Shown here piece by piece: positions 1-7,361 of a DNA stretch of 36,428 nt. The DNA comes from Acidobacteriota bacterium (GTDB lineage Bacteria; Acidobacteriota; Aminicenantia; UBA2199). Numbering within the stretch: position 1 is the first letter of the stretch; each line of letters begins with the position of its first letter. The notes beneath the pieces were generated by a model. It searched no databases. It was not told where the DNA came from and saw nothing but the letters and a program-made list of their open reading frames with translations. Location of the stretch: the NCBI GenBank assembly GCA_022711715.1, contig JAKLEC010000013.1:1-36428 (forward strand), written 5' to 3'. The position numbers were made by a program, and so were the translations under genes.

Positions 1-1472
1 ACCTTGTCCAGCAGCGCCCGGGCGTTGCCCAGCCCGTGGGCCACGGCCACCTTGACGGTCAGGTCGCCCAGCCCCTTGGCCGGGATGCCGAGCGACGCCT
101 CCTTGATCCCCTCCAGGCCGCGCACGGCCCTGACGTCGAGGTTGTCCAGGTTCTTGCCGGCCAGCAGGAAGTAGGCCGAGCGGATCGCCGCCTCCATGAC
201 GCCGCCGGTGGCGCCGAAGATCGTCGCGGCGCCGGTGTAGGCGGCCATCAGGTCGTCGGCCTTCTCCTCGGGGAGGTTCCGGAAGTCGATCTTGGCCTCC
301 TTGATCATGCGCACGAACTCGCGGGTGGTCAGCACGTGGTCGACGTCCTGGTAACCCGAGTCGCGCATCTCGGGCCGGCGCGCCTCGAACTTCTTGGCCG
401 TGCAGGGCATGATCGACACCGAGACGATCTTGCCCGGGTCGAGCCCCTTCTCCCTGGCGAAGTAGGTCTTGACCATGGTGCCGAACATCTGCTGCGGCGA
501 CTTGCAGGTGGAGATGTGGCCGGCGAAGCCGGGGAAGTAGGTCTCCATGAACTTGATCCAGCCCGGCGAGCAGGAGGTGATCAGCGGCAAGGCGCCGCCG
601 CTCTTGACGCGCTCGATCAGTTCGGTCCCCTCCTCCATGATGGTCAGGTCGGCGGTGAAGTTGGTGTCGAAGACGTAGTCGAAGCCGATCTTTTTGAGCG
701 CCGCGTACATCTTGCCCACGGTCACCATGCCCATCTCCATGCCGAACTCCTCGGCCAGGGTGACGCGGATGGCGGGCGCCTCCTGCACCACCACGATCTT
801 GTTGGGGTCGAGGATGGCGTCCCAGACGGCGTCGGTCTCGCTGCGCTCGCGCAGGGCGCCGGTGGGGCAGAACACCGTGCACTGGCCGCAGTTGACGCAG
901 GCGCTGCGGCCCAGTCCCTCCTTGAAAAAGGTGTTGACGTTGACGTCGAAACCGCGGTTGACCATGTCGATGGCCCACACCGACTGGATGTCGCTGCAGA
1001 CGGTGACGCAGCGGCCGCAGGCGATGCACTTCCTGGGGTCGCGGTGCACCGAGGGGCTGGACTCGTCGATGGGCTTGTCCTCCACGATGAGCGTAAAGCG
1101 GTTGAAGTCCACGCCCATGGCGTTGGCCAGGTCCTGCAGCTCGCATTTGCCGTTGGCCGCGCAGGTCGGGCACTCGGTGGCGTGGTTGGAGAGGATCAGC
1201 TCGACGAGCGTCTTGCGCAGCGAGCGCAACGCCTTGGAGTTGGTCGTGACCTTCATCCCCTGCTCGGCCGGAGTGCAGCAGGCGCGCTTTGGCCCGGGCA
1301 TGCCGGCGATCTCGACGACGCAGACGCCGCAGGAGGCGGTCGGCCTCAGGTTGGGATGGTGGCACAGGCTGGGGATCTGGATGCCTGCCTGGCGCGCCGC
1401 CTCAAGTATGGTCATGCCTTCGGCGACAGTGGTTTCCCTGTCATCCACGGTCAGTTGGATCGTTGCGTTCAT
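1..1472 (-). CDS. hydA: [FeFe]-hydrogenase catalytic subunit, C-terminus beyond the window
   Basis: This subunit catalyses reversible H2 oxidation/proton reduction at an H-cluster in the cytoplasm. About 490 residues are visible, starting MNATIQLTVDD. An N-terminal plant-type [2Fe-2S] domain carries C37, C48, C51 and C65/C66. A His-ligated [4Fe-4S] motif follows (H97-x3-C-x2-C-x5-C110), then two [4Fe-4S] ferredoxin motifs (CIACGRCVTVC and CVNCGQCTVFC). H-cluster motif 1 (TSCSPGWIKF, near residue 300) and motif 2 (MPCTAKKFE, near 355) are present; the third motif and the end lie outside. The layout is that of HndD/HydA of NAD(P)-linked, multimeric (often electron-bifurcating) hydrogenases of about 580 residues. 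The start follows an AGGGTGAG ribosome site. It has its own promoter region, diverges from the LysR gene, and is separated by that gene from the diaphorase and formate dehydrogenase operon that should supply its partners. Confidence 0.95.
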   Translation of the reverse strand, partial: MNATIQLTVDDRETTVAEGMTILEAARQAGIQIPSLCHHPNLRPTASCGVCVVEIAGMPGPKRACCTPAEQGMKVTTNSKALRSLRKTLVELILSNHATECPTCAANGKCELQDLANAMGVDFNRFTLIVEDKPIDESSPSVHRDPRKCIACGRCVTVCSDIQSVWAIDMVNRGFDVNVNTFFKEGLGRSACVNCGQCTVFCPTGALRERSETDAVWDAILDPNKIVVVQEAPAIRVTLAEEFGMEMGMVTVGKMYAALKKIGFDYVFDTNFTADLTIMEEGTELIERVKSGGALPLITSCSPGWIKFMETYFPGFAGHISTCKSPQQMFGTMVKTYFAREKGLDPGKIVSVSIMPCTAKKFEARRPEMRDSGYQDVDHVLTTREFVRMIKEAKIDFRNLPEEKADDLMAAYTGAATIFGATGGVMEAAIRSAYFLLAGKNLDNLDVRAVRGLEGIKEASLGIPAKGLGDLTVKVAVAHGLGNARALLDK

Positions 1473-1521
1473 TGTACTCACCCTAGAATCAGGCAGCCAG
1501 CGAGGGCGGCCCGCACCTGAC

Positions 1522-1550
1522 TTGACATGAATGCCCTCCCAATATACCAT
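1522..1550 (+). promoter_or_regulatory. sigma70-type promoter of the LysR gene
   Basis: TTGACA and TACCAT are separated by exactly 17 nt. The start point would fall near 1557, leaving a leader of about 58 nt. The inverted repeat at 1571-1596 would lie just downstream of the start point, as expected for autorepression by a LysR-type protein. Confidence 0.7.
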
Positions 1551-1570
1551 GAAACCGACCAGGCAAATAA
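1541..1570 (-). promoter_or_regulatory. probable hydA promoter with a poor -35 region
   Basis: On the minus strand a TATATT hexamer (1541-1546) can serve as -10. No good -35 hexamer stands 16-18 nt upstream. The inverted repeat at 1571-1596 is centred near -48 relative to the expected start, the usual position for activation by a LysR-type regulator. This promoter overlaps the opposing lysR promoter. Confidence 0.4.
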
Positions 1571-1596
1571 TTCATTCTGTTCATATGCAGCATGAA
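1571..1596. promoter_or_regulatory. 26-bp inverted repeat, probable LysR operator
   Basis: Two 9-bp arms, TTCATTCTG and CAGCATGAA, are separated by 8 nt and match with one mismatch (TTCATgCTG in the second arm read in reverse). The site contains the T-N11-A type symmetry typical of LysR-type binding sites. It sits between divergent lysR and hydA promoters, so the neighbouring regulator is the natural ligand. Confidence 0.6.
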
Positions 1597-1614
1597 AATA
1601 AATAATAATAAAAA

Positions 1615-2511
1615 ATGGCGCTCGACCTTCATCAACTGAAGACGTTTTGGGCATTTGCCCGGCTGCGCAGCGTCACCCAGACCGCCGAGCGTATGTTCGT
1701 CACCCAATCCGCGGTCAGCCACGCCCTGAAAAAACTGGAGCGCTCCGCCGGGACCCGGCTGTCTATCCGGCGCGGCAGGGAGTACGAGCTGACCGAGGCG
1801 GGGGAAGAGCTGTTCCGGGCTTGCGACCGCATCTTCGGCGAGATCGAGCGCTGCGAGGGCATCCTGCACGGAAGCGGCGGACCGCTGCGGCACAAGCTGA
1901 TGCTGGGCGCCCCGGTGGAATTCGGCACCACCCTGCTCCTGCGCGAGCTCGCCCGCTTCATCCCGCTCCATCCCGAGATCCGCCTGCACTGCACATTTTC
2001 CCACCACCTGCACGCGCCGCTGCTGCGCGACGAGCTGGACCTGATCATCGACTGCAAGCCCTGCCACCACCGGGACGTCGAACGCGTCTTCCTGTTCCGC
2101 GAGCGCTACGCCGTCGTCGCCTCCCCCGCCTTCGTCCACAGGAACCGCCTGCGCGATCCCGACGACCTGGCCCGGGTGACGATGCTGTCCCTGGACGAGA
2201 AGGGAGAGTGGTGGAACAACTTCGTCATGGCGCTGCCCCAGAAAAACCCGGCGCTGCCGGCCCACATCATGCAGATCAACCACGTGCGCGGGCTGATCAA
2301 CGGGGCGCTGGCCGGCATCGGCGTGGCCTTCGTGCCGCGCTACACGGTGGAGGGCGAACTGCGCCGGGGCCAGCTGCTGGACCTATTTCCCGGCCGAGGA
2401 TGGATGGACGACCAGTTCTGCGTCTATGTCAAGCGCGTTCGCCGCGATCTCCCGGGCACCAAGGCCCTGGCCGAATTCCTTCTCGCCCGCTTCGCTGATT
2501 TCAAGGCCTGA
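1615..2511 (+). CDS. LysR-type transcriptional regulator
   Basis: This is a 298-residue LysR-family protein, a normal length for the family. The N-terminal winged helix-turn-helix is clear (LHQLKTFWAFARLRSVTQTA, then FVTQSAVSHALKKLE, residues about 5-45). A linker helix and a periplasmic-binding-protein-like effector domain follow (about 90-295). The family normally activates a divergent target in response to a small-molecule coinducer, here most plausibly hydA. The inducer cannot be read from sequence. The start is chosen because the HTH begins at the expected distance; the upstream AT-rich stretch has no good Shine-Dalgarno. The gene stands between fdhA and hydA, pointing against both, and ends convergently with fdhA. 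Confidence 0.92.
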   Translation: MALDLHQLKTFWAFARLRSVTQTAERMFVTQSAVSHALKKLERSAGTRLSIRRGREYELTEAGEELFRACDRIFGEIERCEGILHGSGGPLRHKLMLGAPVEFGTTLLLRELARFIPLHPEIRLHCTFSHHLHAPLLRDELDLIIDCKPCHHRDVERVFLFRERYAVVASPAFVHRNRLRDPDDLARVTMLSLDEKGEWWNNFVMALPQKNPALPAHIMQINHVRGLINGALAGIGVAFVPRYTVEGELRRGQLLDLFPGRGWMDDQFCVYVKRVRRDLPGTKALAEFLLARFADFKA

Positions 2512-2517
2512 ACGCGA

Positions 2518-2555
2518 GCGGCGGCCAGCCGCCGCGCGGGCTAGGGCTCCCGCGC
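2518..2555. terminator. two GC-rich hairpins between convergent lysR and fdhA
   Basis: Two adjacent perfect inverted repeats fill the 55-nt convergent gap. The first has arms GCGGCGGC/GCCGCCGC around CA. The second has arms GCGCGGG/CCCGCGC around 8 nt. Neither has a clean T tract, so they are plausible bidirectional terminators or 3'-end stabilisers rather than textbook intrinsic terminators. Confidence 0.45.
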
Positions 2556-2566
2556 CGGATCCGGCT

Positions 2567-5290
2567 TCAAGCTCCCAGGGCCTCGATGCGGCAGGCGGCC
2601 ACCTTGAACTCGGGGATCTTGGCGATCGGGTCGATGGCGTCGTTCGTCAGCACGTTGGCCGCCGCCTCGGCGAAGTGGAAGGTGATGAACACCGATCCCT
2701 CGTCCACGCGCGGGCTCTGGCGCGCCTCGATCTCGATGGAGCCGCGTCGGGTCGTGACCTTCGCCTTCTTTCCTTCGTCGAGGCCGAGCCGCTTCATGTC
2801 GGCGACATGCATCTCCATGAAGGGGCCGGGGACGTACTGCGGCAGGGCGCCGGTGCGCCGGCTCATGCTGCCCGTATGGTAATGGTAGAGCAGCCGCCCG
2901 GTGGAGAGCAGGAAGGGGTACTTGTCGTCGGGCCACTCGGCCGGCGGGATGTAGTCGATGGCGAAGAACTTGCCCAGGCCGCGGGTGAACTTGTCGCGGT
3001 GCAGGAACCTCGTTCCCGGGTGCTGGGGATTGGGGCAGGGCCACTGCAGCCTCTCGCCCTTCATGAGCCGCTCATGGGTGATGCCGGCGTACTGCGGCAC
3101 CATGCGGTTGACCTCGTCGATGATGTCCTGGATGGACCCGTACTCCATCTTGTAGCCCATGCGCGTGGAGACGTCGCGGATGACCTCCCAGTCGATGCGC
3201 GCCTCGCCCGGCGCCGGCACCGCCTTCTCCACCCACAGCGAGCGGCGCTCGGTGTTGGTGAACGTGCCCTGCTTCTCGGCGAACGACGCCACCGGCAGCA
3301 CCACGTCGGCCAGCTGGGCCGTCTCGGTGAGGAAGATGTCCTGCACGACCAGGAAGTCGAGCTTCTCCAGGGCCTTCTTCACGTGGCCGAGGTCGGGATC
3401 GGAAACCATGGGGTTCTCGCCCATGATGTAGAGGCCCTTGACCTTGCCAGCGGCGGCCTGGTGCATGATCTCGGTGACGGTCAGGCCGACCTTGTCGTCG
3501 AGCTTGACGTTCCAGGCCTTTTCGAACTTCTCGCGCAGCGCGGCGTCGGTCACCGCCTGGTAGCCGGGGAAGACGTTGGGCAGGGCGCCCATGTCGCAGG
3601 AGCCCTGGACGTTGTTCTGGCCGCGCAGCGGGTTGACACCGCACGACTCCTTGCCCAGGTTGCCGGTGAGCATGGCCAGGTTGGCCATGGACATGACGTT
3701 GTCGGTGCCGGTGATGTGCTGGGTGATGCCCATGGAGTAGACGATGGCGGCATGCTGGGCCCCGGCGTACAGGCGCGCCGCCTGGCGCAGCGCCCCGGCC
3801 GGGATGCCGGTGACCTTCTCCATCTTCTCGGGGGGATAGCCGTCGATGACTTTCTTGAAGGCCTCGAAATCCTCGGTGCGCGTCTTGACGAACTCCTCCG
3901 CCAGGAGCTTCTCCCCGATGATGACGTTCATCATGCAGTTGGCCCAGGCCACGTCGCTGCCGTTCTTCTGCCGCAGCCACATGCCGCCGTACTTCTCGGC
4001 GTAGGGGACCAGGTCGATGCGCCGCGGGTCGACGACGATCAGCCTGGCGCCGTGGAAGAGGACGGCCTTCTTGATGCGCGTGGCGATGACCGGATGGGTC
4101 TCGGTGGTGTTGGAGCCGGTGACCAGGATCACCTCGGCGTGCTCGAGCTCCTCGATGGAGTTGGTCATGGCGCCCGAGCCGAAGGAGCGGGCCAGGCCGG
4201 CGACGGTCGAGGCGTGGCACAACCGCGCGCAGTGGTCGACGTTGTTCGAGCCGAACGCGGCGCGCACGAACTTCTGGAACACATAGTTTTCCTCGTTGGT
4301 GCATTTGGCCGAGGAGAGGCCGGCCAGGGCGGCGGGGCCGTGCTCCTTTTTGATGCCACCGAGCCGGGCGGCCACCAGGTCGAGGGCCTCGTCCCAACTG
4401 CTCTCGACCAGCTGGCCATCCTGGCGGATGAGCGGCCGGGTCAGGCGGTCTCCGCGGTGGACGAAGTCCAGGCCGAAACGGCCCTTGACGCAGCAGGCGC
4501 CGAAATTGGGCACGGCGTCGGCCCCCTTGACCTTGACGATGCGGTCGTTGCGGATCCAGAGCTCAAGCTGGCAGCCGACGCCGCAGTAGGGGCAGGTGGT
4601 GACCACCTTGCGCTCGACGTCCTTTTTCTTGACGCGCGTCCCGTAGTTGGGCTTCTCCATCAGGGCGCCCACCGGGCAGGCCTGGACGCACTCGCCGCAG
4701 CCGTCGCACTCCGAGAGCGTCCACTGGCCGGTGCCGGCCACCACGTGGCTGTGGATGCCGCGCTGGGCCATGCTCAGCACGCCCTTGCCCTGGATCTCCC
4801 AGCAGGCCTTGACGCAGCGCTCGCACTTGATGCACTTGGAGGAGTCGTAGGCCAGGACCGGCGCCGTCGCATCGGGCGCCTGCGGCACTTCGCGCCACAC
4901 GGGGGCGAAGGTGCGCTTGGGGGTATCCAGGCCGTAGCGGAAGGCCAGGTCCTGGATCATGCAGTCGCCGTCGCGGTCGCAGGTGATGCAGTCGTCGTTG
5001 TGCTCGGAGAGCAGCACGTCGGCCAGCATCTTGCGCGTCGACTCCAGCTGCTCGTCGAAGGCCGTCACCTTCATCCCCGCCTCGACCTTGACCAGGCAGG
5101 AGGGGACCATGCCGGGGCGGCCCTCGATCTTGACCATGCACAGGCGGCAGTCGCCCGTCGGGGTTACCTTTTCATAGAAACAGAGCCCGGGGATGTCGAA
5201 GCCGCTGGCGCGGGCAACCTGCAGCAAATTGGCGCCCTTCGCGGCCTGGATTTCCTTTCCGTCGATGACGATGGTGACCATTTCCGACAT
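2567..5290 (-). CDS. fdhA: formate dehydrogenase alpha subunit, cysteine type, with N-terminal Fe-S domains
   Basis: This is a 907-residue molybdopterin oxidoreductase that interconverts formate and CO2, passing electrons to the neighbouring NuoF/NuoE diaphorase. In order it has: a [2Fe-2S] domain (cysteines near 34-65); a His-ligated [4Fe-4S] cluster (HNDDCITCDRDGDC, near 100); two ferredoxin-type clusters (CIKCERCVKAC near 150, CDGCGECVQAC near 196); the MopB cluster (CPYCGVGC near 235); and the molybdopterin domains. The Mo/W ligand position reads RLCHAS with Cys358 encoded by TGC, so it is not a selenoenzyme. The formate dehydrogenase signature RGQNNVQGSCDMG with the active-site Arg separates it from NuoG and other MopB families. 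The start follows AAGGAGGA 6 nt upstream, 10 nt after nuoF ends. Cys-type enzymes of this layout are NAD(P)- or ferredoxin-linked soluble enzymes. Confidence 0.93.
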   Translation of the reverse strand: MSEMVTIVIDGKEIQAAKGANLLQVARASGFDIPGLCFYEKVTPTGDCRLCMVKIEGRPGMVPSCLVKVEAGMKVTAFDEQLESTRKMLADVLLSEHNDDCITCDRDGDCMIQDLAFRYGLDTPKRTFAPVWREVPQAPDATAPVLAYDSSKCIKCERCVKACWEIQGKGVLSMAQRGIHSHVVAGTGQWTLSECDGCGECVQACPVGALMEKPNYGTRVKKKDVERKVVTTCPYCGVGCQLELWIRNDRIVKVKGADAVPNFGACCVKGRFGLDFVHRGDRLTRPLIRQDGQLVESSWDEALDLVAARLGGIKKEHGPAALAGLSSAKCTNEENYVFQKFVRAAFGSNNVDHCARLCHASTVAGLARSFGSGAMTNSIEELEHAEVILVTGSNTTETHPVIATRIKKAVLFHGARLIVVDPRRIDLVPYAEKYGGMWLRQKNGSDVAWANCMMNVIIGEKLLAEEFVKTRTEDFEAFKKVIDGYPPEKMEKVTGIPAGALRQAARLYAGAQHAAIVYSMGITQHITGTDNVMSMANLAMLTGNLGKESCGVNPLRGQNNVQGSCDMGALPNVFPGYQAVTDAALREKFEKAWNVKLDDKVGLTVTEIMHQAAAGKVKGLYIMGENPMVSDPDLGHVKKALEKLDFLVVQDIFLTETAQLADVVLPVASFAEKQGTFTNTERRSLWVEKAVPAPGEARIDWEVIRDVSTRMGYKMEYGSIQDIIDEVNRMVPQYAGITHERLMKGERLQWPCPNPQHPGTRFLHRDKFTRGLGKFFAIDYIPPAEWPDDKYPFLLSTGRLLYHYHTGSMSRRTGALPQYVPGPFMEMHVADMKRLGLDEGKKAKVTTRRGSIEIEARQSPRVDEGSVFITFHFAEAAANVLTNDAIDPIAKIPEFKVAACRIEALGA

Positions 5291-5300
5291 GGATTCCTCC

Positions 5301-6899
5301 TTATGCTTTCCCGGCCTGGCCGGCGGCCAGGGCGAATTCTTCGGCGAAATTCTCCAGCGCGCTCCGCACCGGCATGACCAGCGACTGTCCCAGCGGGCAG
5401 AGCGAGGTTTTGAACATCGTCTCGGCCAGCTGCAGCATCGTCTCGGCGTCGCCGGCGCGGCCATGTCCCTGGCGGATGCGCCAGGCGATGTCCAGGATCT
5501 GCCGCGTGCCGACGCGGCAGGGGACGCACTGGCCGCACGACTCGTGGGCGAAGAACTTGGCGATGGAGAAGAGCATCTCGACGACCGACGCCGTCTCGTC
5601 CATCACCAGCACCGCCCCCGATCCCAGGACGGCCTTGTTCTCCTTCAGGCTCTCGAAGTCCATCTTCACGTCCAGCAGCTTCTCGGGGACGAAGACGCCG
5701 GCCGCGCCGCCCAGCAGCGCCGCCTTGAACTTCCGCCCGCCCTTGACGCCGCCGCCGAAGCCGAAGATGATCTCCCGCAGCGGCGTGCCCATGTCGGTCT
5801 CGACGAGGCCCGGGTACTCGACGTGGCCCAGCACGGTGAAGACCTTGGTGCCCGGGCACTTGTCGGTGCCGATGCGGCGGAACCAGTCGGCGCCGTTGGC
5901 CATGATCCCCGGCACGTTGGCCAGGGTCTCGACGTTGTTCACCGCCGTCGGCTTCTGCCACAAGCCGTGGGTCACCGGATAGGGCGGCTTGACGCGCGGG
6001 TTGCCGCGCTTGCCCTCCAGCGATTCGATCAGCGCCGTCTCCTCGCCGCAGACGTAGGCGCCGGCGCCCTTGCGGATCTCCAGCTCGAAGGAGAAGCCGC
6101 TCTCCAGGATGTTGTTCCCCAGCAGCCCGTATTGGCGGGCCTGGGCGATGGCCTTCTGCAGGCGGTCGATGGAGAGCCGGTACTCGCCGCGGATGTAGAC
6201 GAAGCCGCGGCCGGCGCCGATGGCGTAGCCGGCGACGGCCATGGCCTCGATCAGGCGGTGCGGGTCGCCCTCGAGGATCAGCCGGTCCTTGAAGGTGCCC
6301 GGCTCGCCCTCGTCGGCGTTGCAGACGATGTACTTCTCGCCGCCGGCCGCCTTGCGCGTGAACTCCCACTTCATGCCGGTGGGAAAGCCGGCGCCGCCGC
6401 GGCCGCGCAGCCCCGACTTCTTGATCTCCTCGATCACCGCCTCGGGGGGGAGCGCCTCGCGGAGGATCCTCTCCAGCCCGCGGTAGCCGCCGGCGGCGAT
6501 GATCTCGTCGATGTTCTCGGGGTCGACCGTCCAGGCCTTGTCCAGGACGATGCGCCGCTGGGCGCGGGTCAGGCCCACCTTGGGTCCGGGGACGGACGGG
6601 GAGACGGCGATGGCGGCATGGTCCAGCCCGGCGACCACCCGCCCCTTGAGCAGGTGCTCGTCGACGATGCGCGGCACGTCCGCCTCGCGGACGTTGAAAT
6701 AGTACATGCGGTCGGGATAGACGGCCAGGATGACGCCCTTGCCCACGATGCCCACGGTGCCGCTCTCCAGCACCTTGACCTCGTCGAGCATCTGGCGGAC
6801 GCTCAGCTCCTTTTCCAGCCGGCGCTTGACCTCGAACACCCCGGCCTGGGCCGTTCCCACGTCGACCGGCAGCAGCACGTGCGTGCGAAAGACGCTCAT
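5301..6899 (-). CDS. nuoF: NuoF-like NADH-binding diaphorase subunit of the formate dehydrogenase
   Basis: This is a 532-residue FMN/NAD(H)-binding 51-kDa-type subunit. The first ~100 residues form a thioredoxin-like domain that has lost its cluster cysteines. The FMN/NADH core contains GLRGRGGAGFPTGMKW and a CGEETALIESLEG stretch. The N3 [4Fe-4S] cluster is ligated by SCGQCVPCR and SLCPLGQS near the end. It lacks the C-terminal 2x[4Fe-4S] ferredoxin domain found in HydB/HndC of bifurcating hydrogenases, so it looks like a simple NAD(P)-linked diaphorase. The start overlaps the upstream nuoE stop (ATGA), which implies translational coupling and equimolar production. Being followed directly by fdhA, it most likely links formate oxidation to NAD(P) reduction. 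Confidence 0.9.
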   Translation of the reverse strand: MSVFRTHVLLPVDVGTAQAGVFEVKRRLEKELSVRQMLDEVKVLESGTVGIVGKGVILAVYPDRMYYFNVREADVPRIVDEHLLKGRVVAGLDHAAIAVSPSVPGPKVGLTRAQRRIVLDKAWTVDPENIDEIIAAGGYRGLERILREALPPEAVIEEIKKSGLRGRGGAGFPTGMKWEFTRKAAGGEKYIVCNADEGEPGTFKDRLILEGDPHRLIEAMAVAGYAIGAGRGFVYIRGEYRLSIDRLQKAIAQARQYGLLGNNILESGFSFELEIRKGAGAYVCGEETALIESLEGKRGNPRVKPPYPVTHGLWQKPTAVNNVETLANVPGIMANGADWFRRIGTDKCPGTKVFTVLGHVEYPGLVETDMGTPLREIIFGFGGGVKGGRKFKAALLGGAAGVFVPEKLLDVKMDFESLKENKAVLGSGAVLVMDETASVVEMLFSIAKFFAHESCGQCVPCRVGTRQILDIAWRIRQGHGRAGDAETMLQLAETMFKTSLCPLGQSLVMPVRSALENFAEEFALAAGQAGKA

Positions 6900-7354
6900 T
6901 GGGCCCTCCTCAGGTCGTCGATGATGCCCGCGATGCGCTCGGCGGTCAGGTTGCCGTAGACGCGGTCGTTGACCATCATCGCCGGCGCCACGCCGCACAC
7001 GCCGAGGCAGGAGGTCATTTCCAGGGTGAACAGCCGGTCGGCGGTGGTCTCGCCGAAGCCGACGCCCAGGACCTTGATCAGCTCTCGCGAGATGGTCGAC
7101 GAGCCGAGCAGGTGGCAGGGCGGCGACTGGCAGACGCGGATGAGGTTCCTGCCGCGCGGCTTCAGGCTGTACATTGTGTAGAAGCTGGCCACGCCGTGGA
7201 CGAAGCTGTAGGGAAGCCGCAGGTAGTCGGCGGCGGAGCGCAGGTCGGCGTCGCTTAGGTAGTGCTCGGGGCTGGCGTCCTGGATGTCATGCAGGATGGC
7301 GAGCAGGTTGTCGCCCGAGCGCCCGTATCGCTTCAGGATCTTTTCGGGTTTCAT
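6896..7354 (-). CDS. nuoE: NuoE-like [2Fe-2S] subunit, second copy
   Basis: This is a 152-residue 24-kDa-type subunit with a thioredoxin-like [2Fe-2S] fold. The cluster ligands are visible as CQSPPC and CLGVC in the C-terminal half; the N-terminal helical part (YLSDADLRSAADYLRLP) is typical. It pairs with the NuoF encoded immediately downstream and passes electrons between its FMN and other clusters. I chose the ATG that follows GAGGTG; a GTG two codons earlier (7360) is possible. The gene starts 7 nt after the NuoF-GltD fusion ends and overlaps the next gene by 4 nt, so it opens a nuoE-nuoF-fdhA submodule. Confidence 0.88.
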   Translation of the reverse strand: MKPEKILKRYGRSGDNLLAILHDIQDASPEHYLSDADLRSAADYLRLPYSFVHGVASFYTMYSLKPRGRNLIRVCQSPPCHLLGSSTISRELIKVLGVGFGETTADRLFTLEMTSCLGVCGVAPAMMVNDRVYGNLTAERIAGIIDDLRRAQ

Positions 7355-7361
7355 CCTCACC

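Noticed and set aside
36-1520. A 494-codon plus-strand frame opposite hydA
   Set aside because: The opposite strand encodes all iron-sulfur and H-cluster motifs of an [FeFe]-hydrogenase; the plus-strand product is His/Val/Leu/Gly-rich noise.
4205-4240. Possible selenocysteine site in the formate dehydrogenase
   Set aside because: The metal-ligand codon is TGC (Cys358), not TGA, and no SECIS-like hairpin is needed.
2426-5377. A 983-codon open frame on the plus strand opposite the formate dehydrogenase gene
   Set aside because: It is the shadow of fdhA in GC-rich DNA. The minus-strand product has all catalytic and cluster motifs and a ribosome site; the plus-strand product has no recognisable domain.
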